Positions 26,460 to 35,858 of a DNA stretch of 64,000 nucleotides are shown here, in pieces. The first letter of the stretch is position 1; every line of letters starts with the position of its first letter. The notes under the pieces are model-generated. The model ran no database searches, was not told the DNA's origin, and worked only from the letters and a program-made list of their open reading frames with translations. This stretch comes from Pseudomonadota bacterium (GTDB lineage Bacteria; Pseudomonadota; Gammaproteobacteria; Steroidobacterales; Steroidobacteraceae), in contig JAFEDS010000014.1 in the NCBI GenBank assembly GCA_018241505.1, positions 1-64,000 on the forward strand. Reading direction: 5' to 3'. Made by a program: the position numbers and the translations under genes.

Positions 26460-29400
26460 ATGTGGATTGTCAAAGTAGCGCTGCAGCGGCCCTACACGTT
26501 CATTGTTCTAGCCATTCTGATCCTGCTCCTGGGCCTGTTTGCCATCGCGCGAACGGCTGTGGATATCTTTCCAGACATCAAGATTCCTGTAGTTGCCGCA
26601 ATCTGGCGCTACGAGGGCCTGCAGCCGAAAGACATGGCCAACCGCATCGTGCTGTCGACCGAGCGCACGGCCCAGACCACCGTCAATAACATCGAGCACA
26701 CGGAATCACAGTCACTCAACGGCATCTCGGTCGTGAAGTACTTCTTCCAGCCGGGCGCCGACGAGGTGCTGTCCTACTCTCAGATCACCGCCATCTCACA
26801 AACGACGCTGCGTCAGGTCCCCCCGGGCACGAACCCGCCGTTCATCCTGGCATACAACGCCTCCAGCGTCCCCATCATCCAGTTAGCGCTGTCGAGCGAC
26901 CCGCGGTCGAGCGGCGCGCTGTCGGAAGCGGCCATCTTCGACGCGGCCAACAATTCCATCCGCACCGAGCTGGCCACCATTCCCGGCGCGGCCATTCCCT
27001 ACCCGTACGGCGGCCGGCAGCGGCAGGTCCAGGTCGATCTCGATCCGCAGGCGCTGCGCGCCAAGGGGTTGTCGGGTTCGGATGTGGTCGCCGCGATCGC
27101 CTCCCAGAACCTGATCATTCCGGCCGGCACCCAGAAGATCGGCGATATCGAATACTACATCAGCATGAATGCCAGCCCGGAGAAGATCGAGGAAATCAAC
27201 AATCTGCCGATCACCTCGAAAGACGGCAGCGTGGTGTTTGTCCGCGACGTGGCGCACGTGCGCGACGGCTCCTCCCCTCAGACCAACATTGCGCGCATGG
27301 AAGGCAAGCGCGCCGCGTTGATGACCATTCTCAAGATCGGCAAAGCATCCACCCTGGATGTCATCAACGCCATCAAGACGAAGCTGCCGCACGTTCAGAG
27401 TGTCGTGCCCCAGGGGCTGAAGATTCAGCCGATTGGCGACCAGTCGGTTTTCGTCAAGGCGTCGATTTCCGCCGTCATTCGCGAAGCCACCATTGCCGCG
27501 ATGCTGACGGGGCTGATGATCCTGTTGTTCCTGGGAAGCTGGCGCAGCACCCTCATCATTTTCATTTCCATTCCACTGTCCATTCTCGCATCCATTGCCT
27601 GCCTGGCCGCATTGGGCGAGACCATCAACATCATGACCCTGGGAGGACTTGCACTTGCGGTCGGCATTCTGGTGGATGACGCCACCGTCACCATTGAAAA
27701 CATCAACTCCCACCTCGAAGAGGGTGCGGAAGTGGAAGATGCCATCCTGCAGGGTGCGCACCAGATCGCCCTGCCCGCCCTCGTATCCACTCTCGCCATC
27801 TGCATTGTGTTCGTGCCGATGTTCCTGCTGGCCGGCATCGCCAAATTCCTGTTCATTCCGCTGGCCGAAGCGGTCGTGTTCGCCATGTTGGCCTCGTACC
27901 TGCTGTCGCGGACCCTGGTGCCCACGCTGTCGAAGTACTGGCTGCAGAAGCACGATGATCACCCGCACGGCAACGGCGGCTTCTTCGAGCGCTGGCAACG
28001 GAAATTCGAGAGCGGTTTCGAGCAACTGCGCGATCGCTATCACGCCCTGCTCGAGAGGGCCCTGCACGGCGGCTACCGCTTCGCGGGGATTTTCCTCGCC
28101 GCCATGATCGGCACCGCCATCCTGGCATTCCCGTTCTCGAGGTACCTCCCCGGACTCGGCCAGGACTTCTTTCCGGTCGTGGATGCCGGTCAGATCAAGC
28201 TGCATCTGCGGGCGCGCACGGGGTTGCGTATCGAAGAGACGGCAGCGCTGTGCGATCACGTCGAAGCGCTGATCCGCAAAGAGATTCCGGCCGGTGAAAT
28301 CGAGAGCATTGTCGACAACGTCGGCCTGCCCTACAGCGGCATCAACCTTTCCTACAGTACCTCGGCGCCCGTCGGGCCGAGCGATGCCGACATCTTCGTG
28401 GCCCTGAAACCGGACCATCATCCGAGCGAAGACTACATACGCAGGCTTCGGGTAGTGCTCGCGAACAACTTCCCCTCCACCAGCTTCGCGTTCCTGCCGG
28501 CCGACATTGTCACCCAGACCCTCAATTTCGGCCTGCCGAGCCCCATTGATGTGCAGATCTCCGGATTCAACACCGACGCCAACCGTGAAGTCGCCAACCG
28601 TCTGCTGCAAAAGCTACGACAGATCCCCGGCGCCGTTGACCTGCGGGTGCAACAGGCGTACGACTATCCGACCATCAACGTCGACGTCGACCGCACCAAG
28701 GCCCGACAGATGGGACTGACGCAGGAGAATGTTGCATCCAACATTCTGGTCTCATTGTCCGGCAGTTTCCAGACGACGCCTTCATTCTGGACCGATCCGC
28801 GCACCGGCACGCAGTACAACGTCGCCGCCCAGAGCCCGCAAGCCCAGCTAGAATCCATCAATGCCCTGGCAGCGACGCCGATCACCAGCGGTCCAGGCAC
28901 CAACAACTCACAACTGCTGGCGAACCTCGCGACATTCCGACGCAGCGCCAGCCCCGCGGTGGTGAGCCACTACGATGCGACGCCCGTACTCGATGTCTAT
29001 GGCGCGGTACAGGGAACCGACCTCGGTTTCATTTCTACGGAGGTCAACAAGATCGTCGCCGAGGCGGAGAAGACGCTCCCGAAGGGCTCATCTATCACCG
29101 TTCGCGGCCAGGTGACAACCATGAATGACTCATTCCGCGGCCTGCTGCTCGGCTTGGCCGGCGCCGTGATCCTGGTGTACCTGCTGATAGTCGTCAATTT
29201 TCAGTCGTGGCTCGACCCGTTTATCATCATCACGGCCCTGCCGGCGGCGCTGGCCGGAATTGTCTGGATGTTGTTCCTGACGGGTACGACGGTCAGCGTT
29301 CCAGCGCTCACGGGCGCAATCATGTGCATGGGTGTTGCGACTGCCAATAGCGTGCTCATGGTCAGCTTTGCGCGCGAACGAATGGACGCCGGCGATGACG

Positions 29401-29660
29401 CGTTCAAAGCTGCGTCCGCCGCGGGCTTCGCGCGCTTCCGCCCGGTTTTGATGACCGCGCTGGCCATGATCATCGGCATGATTCCCATGGCCGCGAGCAT
29501 CGGAGAGGGCGCGGAGCAGAACGCGCCCCTCGGCCGCGCTGTGATTGGAGGTCTGGTGTTTGCAACGGTGGCGACATTGTTTTTTGTACCAACGGTGTTC
29601 GTGTTGATTCACGGGAGGAAGGGTGATGAGCGAGAACCAACCCCAGCCCCGGCCCAATAA
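26460..29660 (+). CDS. RND efflux transporter, inner-membrane permease
   Basis: A 1066-residue proton-driven RND pump. It has the family plan of one helix, a large periplasmic loop, a block of helices, a second loop and a second block. Visible motifs are DIFPDIKIPVV (first helix exit), GGLALAVGILVDDATVTIENI (the proton-relay helix with paired Asp) and GAIMCMGVATANSVLMVSFA. ATG 26460 is chosen over a TTG at 26442; GGAG lies about 10 bases before it. The adaptor gene overlaps its end by 35 bases. Permease-first order is less usual than adaptor-first. Confidence 0.92.
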   Translation: MWIVKVALQRPYTFIVLAILILLLGLFAIARTAVDIFPDIKIPVVAAIWRYEGLQPKDMANRIVLSTERTAQTTVNNIEHTESQSLNGISVVKYFFQPGADEVLSYSQITAISQTTLRQVPPGTNPPFILAYNASSVPIIQLALSSDPRSSGALSEAAIFDAANNSIRTELATIPGAAIPYPYGGRQRQVQVDLDPQALRAKGLSGSDVVAAIASQNLIIPAGTQKIGDIEYYISMNASPEKIEEINNLPITSKDGSVVFVRDVAHVRDGSSPQTNIARMEGKRAALMTILKIGKASTLDVINAIKTKLPHVQSVVPQGLKIQPIGDQSVFVKASISAVIREATIAAMLTGLMILLFLGSWRSTLIIFISIPLSILASIACLAALGETINIMTLGGLALAVGILVDDATVTIENINSHLEEGAEVEDAILQGAHQIALPALVSTLAICIVFVPMFLLAGIAKFLFIPLAEAVVFAMLASYLLSRTLVPTLSKYWLQKHDDHPHGNGGFFERWQRKFESGFEQLRDRYHALLERALHGGYRFAGIFLAAMIGTAILAFPFSRYLPGLGQDFFPVVDAGQIKLHLRARTGLRIEETAALCDHVEALIRKEIPAGEIESIVDNVGLPYSGINLSYSTSAPVGPSDADIFVALKPDHHPSEDYIRRLRVVLANNFPSTSFAFLPADIVTQTLNFGLPSPIDVQISGFNTDANREVANRLLQKLRQIPGAVDLRVQQAYDYPTINVDVDRTKARQMGLTQENVASNILVSLSGSFQTTPSFWTDPRTGTQYNVAAQSPQAQLESINALAATPITSGPGTNNSQLLANLATFRRSASPAVVSHYDATPVLDVYGAVQGTDLGFISTEVNKIVAEAEKTLPKGSSITVRGQVTTMNDSFRGLLLGLAGAVILVYLLIVVNFQSWLDPFIIITALPAALAGIVWMLFLTGTTVSVPALTGAIMCMGVATANSVLMVSFARERMDAGDDAFKAASAAGFARFRPVLMTALAMIIGMIPMAASIGEGAEQNAPLGRAVIGGLVFATVATLFFVPTVFVLIHGRKGDEREPTPAPAQ

Positions 29661-30798
29661 TCACGAGTTCCGTCATCTCGGACGCTACGGGCTGACTCTG
29701 CTCGTGGTGGCGGTCGTTCTCGCCGTCTGGGGCGTGGCGAACCGGGTGCACTCGCGCAACAAACTCGGCGATGAGACCGCCCAGGAAGCCGTACCGGTCG
29801 TCATCGTCCGCAAGCCGGATGCCAGCCCACCATCGGAGCAACTGGTGCTGCCCGGCAACGTGCAGGCTTTTGTGGAGGCGCCCATATTCGCGCGCACGAG
29901 CGGTTACCTGCGCACCTGGTACACCGATATTGGCGACCCGGTTAAAAAAGGTCAGTTGATGGCGGAAATCGACACGCCCGAGGTCGATGAGCAGCTTCGC
30001 CAGGCGCGGGCCGATCTGGCGACCGCCAAGGCGAACGCCGACCTGGCCCACATCACCGATGTTCGCTGGAAGGGCCTGCTGGCCAACCAGGCGGTCTCCC
30101 AACAGGATGCGGACACGCGGGCCGGACAGGCTGCCGCATCGGGCGCCCAGTTGAATTCCGCCCAGGCCAATGTGGCGCGGCTGGAGGAGTTGGAAGGGTT
30201 CAAGCGCATCGTAGCCCCGTTCGACGGCGTGGTGACCGCGCGCAATACCGACATCGGCGCCCTCATCGCGGCGGGCCAAACAGCCGGTAACGCCCTGTTC
30301 CGGGTTGCCGATACGAAAAAGCTGCGCATCTACATTGATGTACCGGAACCTTACGCGCCGAAAACCAAGCCGGGGATCGAAGTGGAGCTGGTGTTCAACG
30401 AGCACCCCGGCAAACAGTTTCCGGCCACTCTCGTTCGCACCGCCCGCGCGCTCGATCCGACTCTACGCACACTGCGGGTTGAGCTGCAGGTCGACAACGC
30501 CTCGGGTGAGTTGTTTCCAGGTGCCTACGCGGAAGCGCACTTCAAGATCCCCGGCAACTCCACCTCCGTGCGGGTTCCGGCAACCGCCCTCATTTTCCGC
30601 GCCAAGGGACTGCAGATTGCCACGGTCGGATCGGACCGGAAGGCGCATTTGCGATCCATCATCCAGGGTCGCGACTTCGGTACGTCCATTGAAGTGTTGT
30701 CCGGCGTCACCGCCGAGGACCAGGTGATCATCAATCCGCCGGACTCCCTGAGCGATGGCGGCGCGGTGAAGATTGCCTCGCCCGAGAAGAAGTCGTAG
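29626..30798 (+). CDS. RND efflux periplasmic adaptor (membrane fusion protein)
   Basis: A 390-residue adaptor linking the RND pump to the outer-membrane channel. One N-terminal helix (about residues 18-38) anchors it. A lipoyl/barrel-sandwich half-motif (GDPVKKGQLMAEIDTPE), an alpha-hairpin with VSQQDADTRAGQAAASG, and VAPFDGVVTARNTDIGALI follow. ATG 29626 has GGAGG 8 bases upstream, inside the end of the permease gene. The outer-membrane partner gene follows without a gap. Confidence 0.92.
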   Translation: MSENQPQPRPNNHEFRHLGRYGLTLLVVAVVLAVWGVANRVHSRNKLGDETAQEAVPVVIVRKPDASPPSEQLVLPGNVQAFVEAPIFARTSGYLRTWYTDIGDPVKKGQLMAEIDTPEVDEQLRQARADLATAKANADLAHITDVRWKGLLANQAVSQQDADTRAGQAAASGAQLNSAQANVARLEELEGFKRIVAPFDGVVTARNTDIGALIAAGQTAGNALFRVADTKKLRIYIDVPEPYAPKTKPGIEVELVFNEHPGKQFPATLVRTARALDPTLRTLRVELQVDNASGELFPGAYAEAHFKIPGNSTSVRVPATALIFRAKGLQIATVGSDRKAHLRSIIQGRDFGTSIEVLSGVTAEDQVIINPPDSLSDGGAVKIASPEKKS

Positions 30799-32214
30799 GT
30801 GCGGCGTTTATTGCTCATTTTGGCCCCCTGCGGCGCTCTTGCTGCATGCTCTTTCGCTCCGCGGTACGCCACGCCGACGCCACCAACATCCCCTCCTCCT
30901 CAATACCAGGAAGGCGGCGACTGGAAACAGTCGGCGCCCGCGGATTCCGCAGCTCGCGGCGAATGGTGGAAGGTCTTCAATGAACCGCAACTGGATGCGC
31001 TGGAGGAGCGGGTAACGGCTGCGAATCAGAACATCAAGGCAGCGTTTGCACGCCTCCAGCAGGCACGGGCGGAAACCCGCGTACAGCGGTCGTTTCTGCT
31101 TCCAACTTTAACGGCAGGCCCCAGTGTCAAACGGGACCGCACGTCCGTGAATTCTCCGGTGTACAGTCCGGGCAAACCCACCACGGGCAACGATTTCGTG
31201 CTGGGAGCCGATCTCTCCTATGAAATCGACGTGTGGGGGCGGATTCGTAATTCAGTGGCCTCTGCGCGCGCCACGGAGCAGGCCACGGCCGCGGATCTCG
31301 CCACGCTGGATTTGAGCGCTCATGCGGAGCTCGCCACAGACTACTTCACTCTGAGCGGCCAGGATACCCAACAGGCGCTGTTGGATCAGACCGTCGCCGA
31401 CTATGAGCGCGCCGTCCAGCTCACACAGGCGTTGTTTGCAGGCGGTGCCGCGGCCCGTGGCGATCTCGACCAGGCCAATGCGCAACTCGAATCGGCCCGG
31501 ACTCAAGCGAGGGACATTCGTCTGCGGCGTGCTCAGGCAGAACACGCTATCGCTGTGCTCGTGGGCGAGTCGCCGTCGACCTTTCATCTCGACAGTCACC
31601 AACTGCGCGTCGATCTGAAGCCACCGCCCATCGATCCGGGGCTGCCGTCGGCGTTGCTCGAGCGCCGTCCGGACGTAGCTGCCGCTGAGCGCAGGACAGC
31701 CTCCGCGAACGCCGACATCGGGGTGGCCCGCGCTGCTTACTTTCCGGTATTCAATCTCGGAGCTTCAGCAGGGTTGGAGAGCACACGGACCGGCAATTGG
31801 ATCGACGCCCCCAGTCGATTCTGGTCAATCGGCCCATCTGCCGTTCTCACGGTATTCGATGCCGGCCGACATCGCGCGCTGTCAGCCCAAGCGCACGCCC
31901 GCTACGACGAGCAGGTTGCGACGTACCGGGAAACGGTCCTGACGGCCTACCAGGAAGTGGAAGACAATCTCGCTGCCCTGAGAGATCTCGAGGCAGAAGC
32001 GGTGAGTCAGGCCGCGGCGGTCGCGGCCACGGCGAGCGCCTTGCAGCAGGCCCATTTTCAGTACGAAGGCGGCATTGTCACCTACCTGCAAGTGGTGGTG
32101 ACTGAAAACGCCGCGCTGGCGGCCCAGTTGTCCGCCGCCGATATTCAGATCCGGCGAATGTCCGCCGCCGTGTTGTTGATTAAAGCGCTGGGGGGCGGCT
32201 GGAGCCCGGAATGA
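30799..32214 (+). CDS. Outer-membrane efflux lipoprotein, NodT/OprM type
   Basis: A 471-residue TolC-like outer-membrane channel. It starts with GTG at the first base after the adaptor stop. The signal sequence ends in the lipobox LAAC with lipidated Cys 17. Typical parts are VNSPVYSPG, YEIDVWGRIRNSVASARATEQA, LLERRPDVAAAERR and a repeated helix pair ending in the YQEVEDNLAALR region. It completes the tripartite pump with the two genes upstream. Confidence 0.93.
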   Translation: MRRLLLILAPCGALAACSFAPRYATPTPPTSPPPQYQEGGDWKQSAPADSAARGEWWKVFNEPQLDALEERVTAANQNIKAAFARLQQARAETRVQRSFLLPTLTAGPSVKRDRTSVNSPVYSPGKPTTGNDFVLGADLSYEIDVWGRIRNSVASARATEQATAADLATLDLSAHAELATDYFTLSGQDTQQALLDQTVADYERAVQLTQALFAGGAAARGDLDQANAQLESARTQARDIRLRRAQAEHAIAVLVGESPSTFHLDSHQLRVDLKPPPIDPGLPSALLERRPDVAAAERRTASANADIGVARAAYFPVFNLGASAGLESTRTGNWIDAPSRFWSIGPSAVLTVFDAGRHRALSAQAHARYDEQVATYRETVLTAYQEVEDNLAALRDLEAEAVSQAAAVAATASALQQAHFQYEGGIVTYLQVVVTENAALAAQLSAADIQIRRMSAAVLLIKALGGGWSPE

Positions 32215-32242
32215 CCCCAGGGGAGTCGGGCGCTCAACCTTC

Positions 32243-33565
32243 CTAAACGGGGGTTACCCGCTCGCCCTCGGCTTGCTGACGGCACAACCAGTAAACCGGC
32301 AGGCCCGCAGCCGCAAGGCACACCGCCCACGCCAGCGGCCGCGGCGAAATTCCAATGGTGGCCCAGGCGCAGAATACAAAAGCCCCGAGCGCGGCGGCCC
32401 GTACCAACAGAGACTGGCTCGAGCTCAGCACGACCGCCAGGGAGCAGGCAAAGTAAAATGGCAGATTCCCGGCAGTCACCACAATATTGAGAAAAGCAAA
32501 CATGCCGGCAATCGAGTCACTGTAGTTTGACAGCAGCATGGCGCTGGTAATCGCGCCGGTCACAATGAGCGCGAGTGTCGGCGCGCCATGTCGATTCTCT
32601 TTCGACAAAGACCGTGGAAATGCCCCATGGCGCGCAAACGTCTGCGTTACCTCACCCAGGATCAGCGTCCAGCCGTTGAGCGCGCCGAGGCCACCCACGA
32701 CGACAAAGATCGCCAGTACCTGGCCGGAGCGGTCGCCGAAGACTCGCGAGAATACGTCCGCGAGTGGCGCGTTGGACGTAGCCAGGGCTGCCTGCGGAAT
32801 CAACAGCATCGGCACCACTGAAACTCCGATGTAAATCGCGGCGGTGATAATCGTGCCGATGAGGGTGGCCCGGGGAATCGTCCTGGAGGGATCGCGTACA
32901 CGGCCGGCGGGAACCATTGCGCACTCGATGCCCAGCATGGCGAACAGAGTCAGGGTGGTCGAACCGCTGAGAGCTTTGAATGTTGCAGGCGCGAAAGGCA
33001 CGTGCTCCGTGTAGGCGTGAGGGTTGGTGAACAACACCCACACCCCCAAACAGATGACACCGATAAGAGGAACCAGCTTCAACACCGTCGTCGCGATCTG
33101 CACCCAACCCACGGCGCGCGCACCGATGAGATTGATCAGGACGAAGAACCATAACAGCGAGAGGGCAGTGACAGGCGGCACCCAGACGGTCGCACTCAGT
33201 GCCGGAACGAGCACTGTCAGATATCCCACGATGCCGATGGCAATCGTGGCGTTCGTGACCCAGGTGGAGAACCAATAACACCACATCACTATGAACGCGG
33301 TCGCATCGCCAAAGGCGCGCTTCACGTAGCTGTAGGGTCCGTCATCGATCGGGAAGGCACGTGCGAGGTTGGAAAGTGCAATGGCCAGGAGGGAGCAGCC
33401 AACAACCGTAATCAGCCAACCGGTGAGCGCGTTCAATCCGTACGGCGCCAGGGATGCAGGCAGGACGAATATGCCAACCCCGATGACGTTTCCGACCACG
33501 AACGCCGTACACATCCACAGGCCAAGAACACGAGACCCCCCGGCCTCCGAGGTGACTGCAGTCAA
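32243..33565 (-). CDS. APC-family amino-acid permease, AdiC-like
   Basis: A 440-residue inner-membrane carrier with about 12 helices. FVVGNVIGVGIFVLPASLA carries the G-x-G-I/V-F substrate motif of helix 1. The sequence looks closest to the basic amino-acid/polyamine antiporter group (AdiC, PotE): DDGPYSYVKRAFG and AMLGIECAMVPAGRVRDP. The exchanged substrates are not determined. I chose the TTG at 33565 because GGGGGAGG lies 9 bases before it; the longer frame from a GTG at 33595 would place that SD inside the gene. It converges on the efflux operon. Confidence 0.8.
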   Translation of the reverse strand: MTAVTSEAGGSRVLGLWMCTAFVVGNVIGVGIFVLPASLAPYGLNALTGWLITVVGCSLLAIALSNLARAFPIDDGPYSYVKRAFGDATAFIVMWCYWFSTWVTNATIAIGIVGYLTVLVPALSATVWVPPVTALSLLWFFVLINLIGARAVGWVQIATTVLKLVPLIGVICLGVWVLFTNPHAYTEHVPFAPATFKALSGSTTLTLFAMLGIECAMVPAGRVRDPSRTIPRATLIGTIITAAIYIGVSVVPMLLIPQAALATSNAPLADVFSRVFGDRSGQVLAIFVVVGGLGALNGWTLILGEVTQTFARHGAFPRSLSKENRHGAPTLALIVTGAITSAMLLSNYSDSIAGMFAFLNIVVTAGNLPFYFACSLAVVLSSSQSLLVRAAALGAFVFCAWATIGISPRPLAWAVCLAAAGLPVYWLCRQQAEGERVTPV

Positions 33566-33639
33566 TTCTTCATGCCTCCCCCAAGATTTCGACACAGTCT
33601 AGGCCATAATGGGTGCGGGGATGGAACTAGGGTGACACC

Positions 33640-35832
33640 ATGCGGATGCTTTTGGGCCTTTTGATGGGGGCAATGCTGGCGGGGAGCGCGGCCGCCGCCG
33701 AGATCCCGGCACCTCCGGTCGCCCCCGTCCGGCCCGTCACGGACACCTACTTCGGCACGAAGGTCGTCGATCCCTATCGGTGGATGGAAAACCGGCAGGA
33801 TCCGGAATTCCTGGCCTGGGCACGCGGGCAGAACGAGCATGCCCGGGCCACCCTCGCTGCCATTCCGAACCGGGGCAAGCTGCTGCAGCGAATTGCAACC
33901 CTCGATGGCGCCACTACCCTGATCAGGGGGATGCAACTCGCCCCCGGCATCCTGGTCTATGAAAAGCGCCGGCCGGGCGATGACGTCTACAAGCTCTACG
34001 TGCGCAACGTGGTTTCCAACGCAGAGACCCTGCTGTTGGATCCCAACATCGGCGTCGAGAAAGGCAAGCACCAGTCGATTGACTACTTCTCACTGTCGCC
34101 GGATGGAAAACTCGTCGCCGTAGGAGTCTCCGAGGGCGGCTCCGAGGAGAGTGTCCTGCGGATCATTGACACGACCACGGGCCATACGCTGCCGGAGCGC
34201 ATCGATCGGGCCGAGTACGGCTCGCCTGCCTGGAGCGCCAACAGCAAGACCTTCTTTTACAATCGCTTTGCGAAAATGGCGCCCGGCGCGCCCGAGACCG
34301 ACAAATACCTCAATAGCGGCCTATGGCAACACGCTGTTGGCACACTGGTTGTAAGAGACATGCCGATTCTCGCGGTGGGTTTGAACCCGACGGTGAGTCT
34401 CACGCCCGTTGATTCGCCTTTTATGATCACAGCGCCCGGATCGGGCTGGGCCCTAGCAATCATCAGCCACGGTAACAGTCCCGAGAACACCGTATACCTC
34501 GCACCTCTGGCTCAGGTCCGTCCGGTCCGTGACCAACAGGCGCAGTGGGTCAAAATTGCGGATGTATCCGATGCGGTGACCAATGTCGCGCTGCATGGCG
34601 ATGACATTTACCTGCTCAGCCACAAGGACGCTCCCCGTTACAAGATCCTTCGCATGAAGGCAGGCGACCCCACGCTGGCAAACGCGCAGACGGTCGTGCC
34701 CTCGGGCAATGGCGTTATCCAGGATTTCGGCGTGGCGCAGGACGCGCTGTATTTCCGCGTTTTGGACGCCGGCGTTCAGAAGATGCGCCGTCTCACCTTC
34801 AAAGATGACAAGGTGTCCGACCTGCCGAAGGGACCCACCGGCGGCATCGGCGCCTTTGCGACGTCACCCGATGTGACCGGTGTGTTCTACCCAGTGCAGA
34901 CCTGGATCTTGCCTCAGCGTTGGATCAAGTTCGATCCGGCGGAGAGCGTTGCGAGCGATACCGGCCTGGTGCCAGGCAGCAGCCTGGACACGTCCGGCTA
35001 CCAGGCGAGTGAAGTCCAGGCCAAGGCGGCGGACGGCACACTGGTTCCGTTGTCCATTGTGGCCAAGAAGGGCATTCGATTGGATGGTACGCATCCAACC
35101 ATGCTGACAGGCTACGGGGCGTACGGCATTTCCCTGACCCCGTCGTTCCTATCCGGCCAACTCGCGCTGCTCGAACGTGGTGGGGTAATAGCGATCGCGC
35201 ATGTTCGGGGCGGCGGAGAGTTTGGTGAGGACTGGCACCTCGCGGGCAAGCAGGCGACCAAGCCGAATACCTACCGGGATCTGATCGCCTGTGCCGAATA
35301 CCTCGTGAGCAAGGGCTACACGTCGCCCGCGCGCCTGGCTATTCGCGGCGGCAGCGCCGGCGGCATCACGGTCGGCATGGCCATGACCGAGCGCCCTGAC
35401 CTGTTCCGCGTGGTGTTGAGCGATGTCGGCGATTCCAACGCGCTGCGCGCGGAATATGAGACCGACGGAGATGCCAATTCACTGGAATATGGCAGCACCA
35501 AGACGGAGGCTGGGTTCAAGGCGTTATATGCGGTCGATGCACTCCATCATGTGAAAGACGGTACGGCGTATCCGGCGACGTTGTTGACTACGGGAATCAA
35601 CGATCCCCGTGTGGCCCCCTGGCAGCCCGGCAAAATGGCGGCACGCCTGCAGGCCGCCAACACCAGCGGCCGGCCGGTGCTGTTGCGTGTCGACTATGAT
35701 GCCGGTCATGGCATCGGATCGACGCGCAGTCAGCGGGATGAGCTGCAGGCGGATCAAATCGCGTTCATGCTGTGGCAGATGGGAGTCCCGGAGTTTCAAC
35801 CCGCGGCGGTGCCCGGCGGGCCGCGCGGTTAG
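33640..35832 (+). CDS. S9-family prolyl-oligopeptidase-like peptidase, exported
   Basis: A 730-residue serine peptidase with a signal peptide (about 1-20, ending AGSAAAAE). The N-terminal half is a beta-propeller; the C-terminal alpha/beta hydrolase has the nucleophile RGGSAGGITVG, an acid in GINDPRV and the His in DAGHGIG. HVRGGGEFGEDWHLAG is a strong prolyl-oligopeptidase signature. It would cut oligopeptides in the periplasm, probably after proline. A possible -10 CATAAT lies near 33605-33610 and an AGGGTG SD precedes the ATG. Confidence 0.93.
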   Translation: MRMLLGLLMGAMLAGSAAAAEIPAPPVAPVRPVTDTYFGTKVVDPYRWMENRQDPEFLAWARGQNEHARATLAAIPNRGKLLQRIATLDGATTLIRGMQLAPGILVYEKRRPGDDVYKLYVRNVVSNAETLLLDPNIGVEKGKHQSIDYFSLSPDGKLVAVGVSEGGSEESVLRIIDTTTGHTLPERIDRAEYGSPAWSANSKTFFYNRFAKMAPGAPETDKYLNSGLWQHAVGTLVVRDMPILAVGLNPTVSLTPVDSPFMITAPGSGWALAIISHGNSPENTVYLAPLAQVRPVRDQQAQWVKIADVSDAVTNVALHGDDIYLLSHKDAPRYKILRMKAGDPTLANAQTVVPSGNGVIQDFGVAQDALYFRVLDAGVQKMRRLTFKDDKVSDLPKGPTGGIGAFATSPDVTGVFYPVQTWILPQRWIKFDPAESVASDTGLVPGSSLDTSGYQASEVQAKAADGTLVPLSIVAKKGIRLDGTHPTMLTGYGAYGISLTPSFLSGQLALLERGGVIAIAHVRGGGEFGEDWHLAGKQATKPNTYRDLIACAEYLVSKGYTSPARLAIRGGSAGGITVGMAMTERPDLFRVVLSDVGDSNALRAEYETDGDANSLEYGSTKTEAGFKALYAVDALHHVKDGTAYPATLLTTGINDPRVAPWQPGKMAARLQAANTSGRPVLLRVDYDAGHGIGSTRSQRDELQADQIAFMLWQMGVPEFQPAAVPGGPRG

Positions 35833-35858
35833 GGCGCGGCGGTTGGCCTTTGCGACGG

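Noticed and set aside
26883-28610. 575-codon open frame on the strand opposite the RND permease
   Set aside because: It has no recognisable domain, is rich in Gly/Arg/His/Gln as GC-rich shadows are, and lies wholly inside a clear RND gene.
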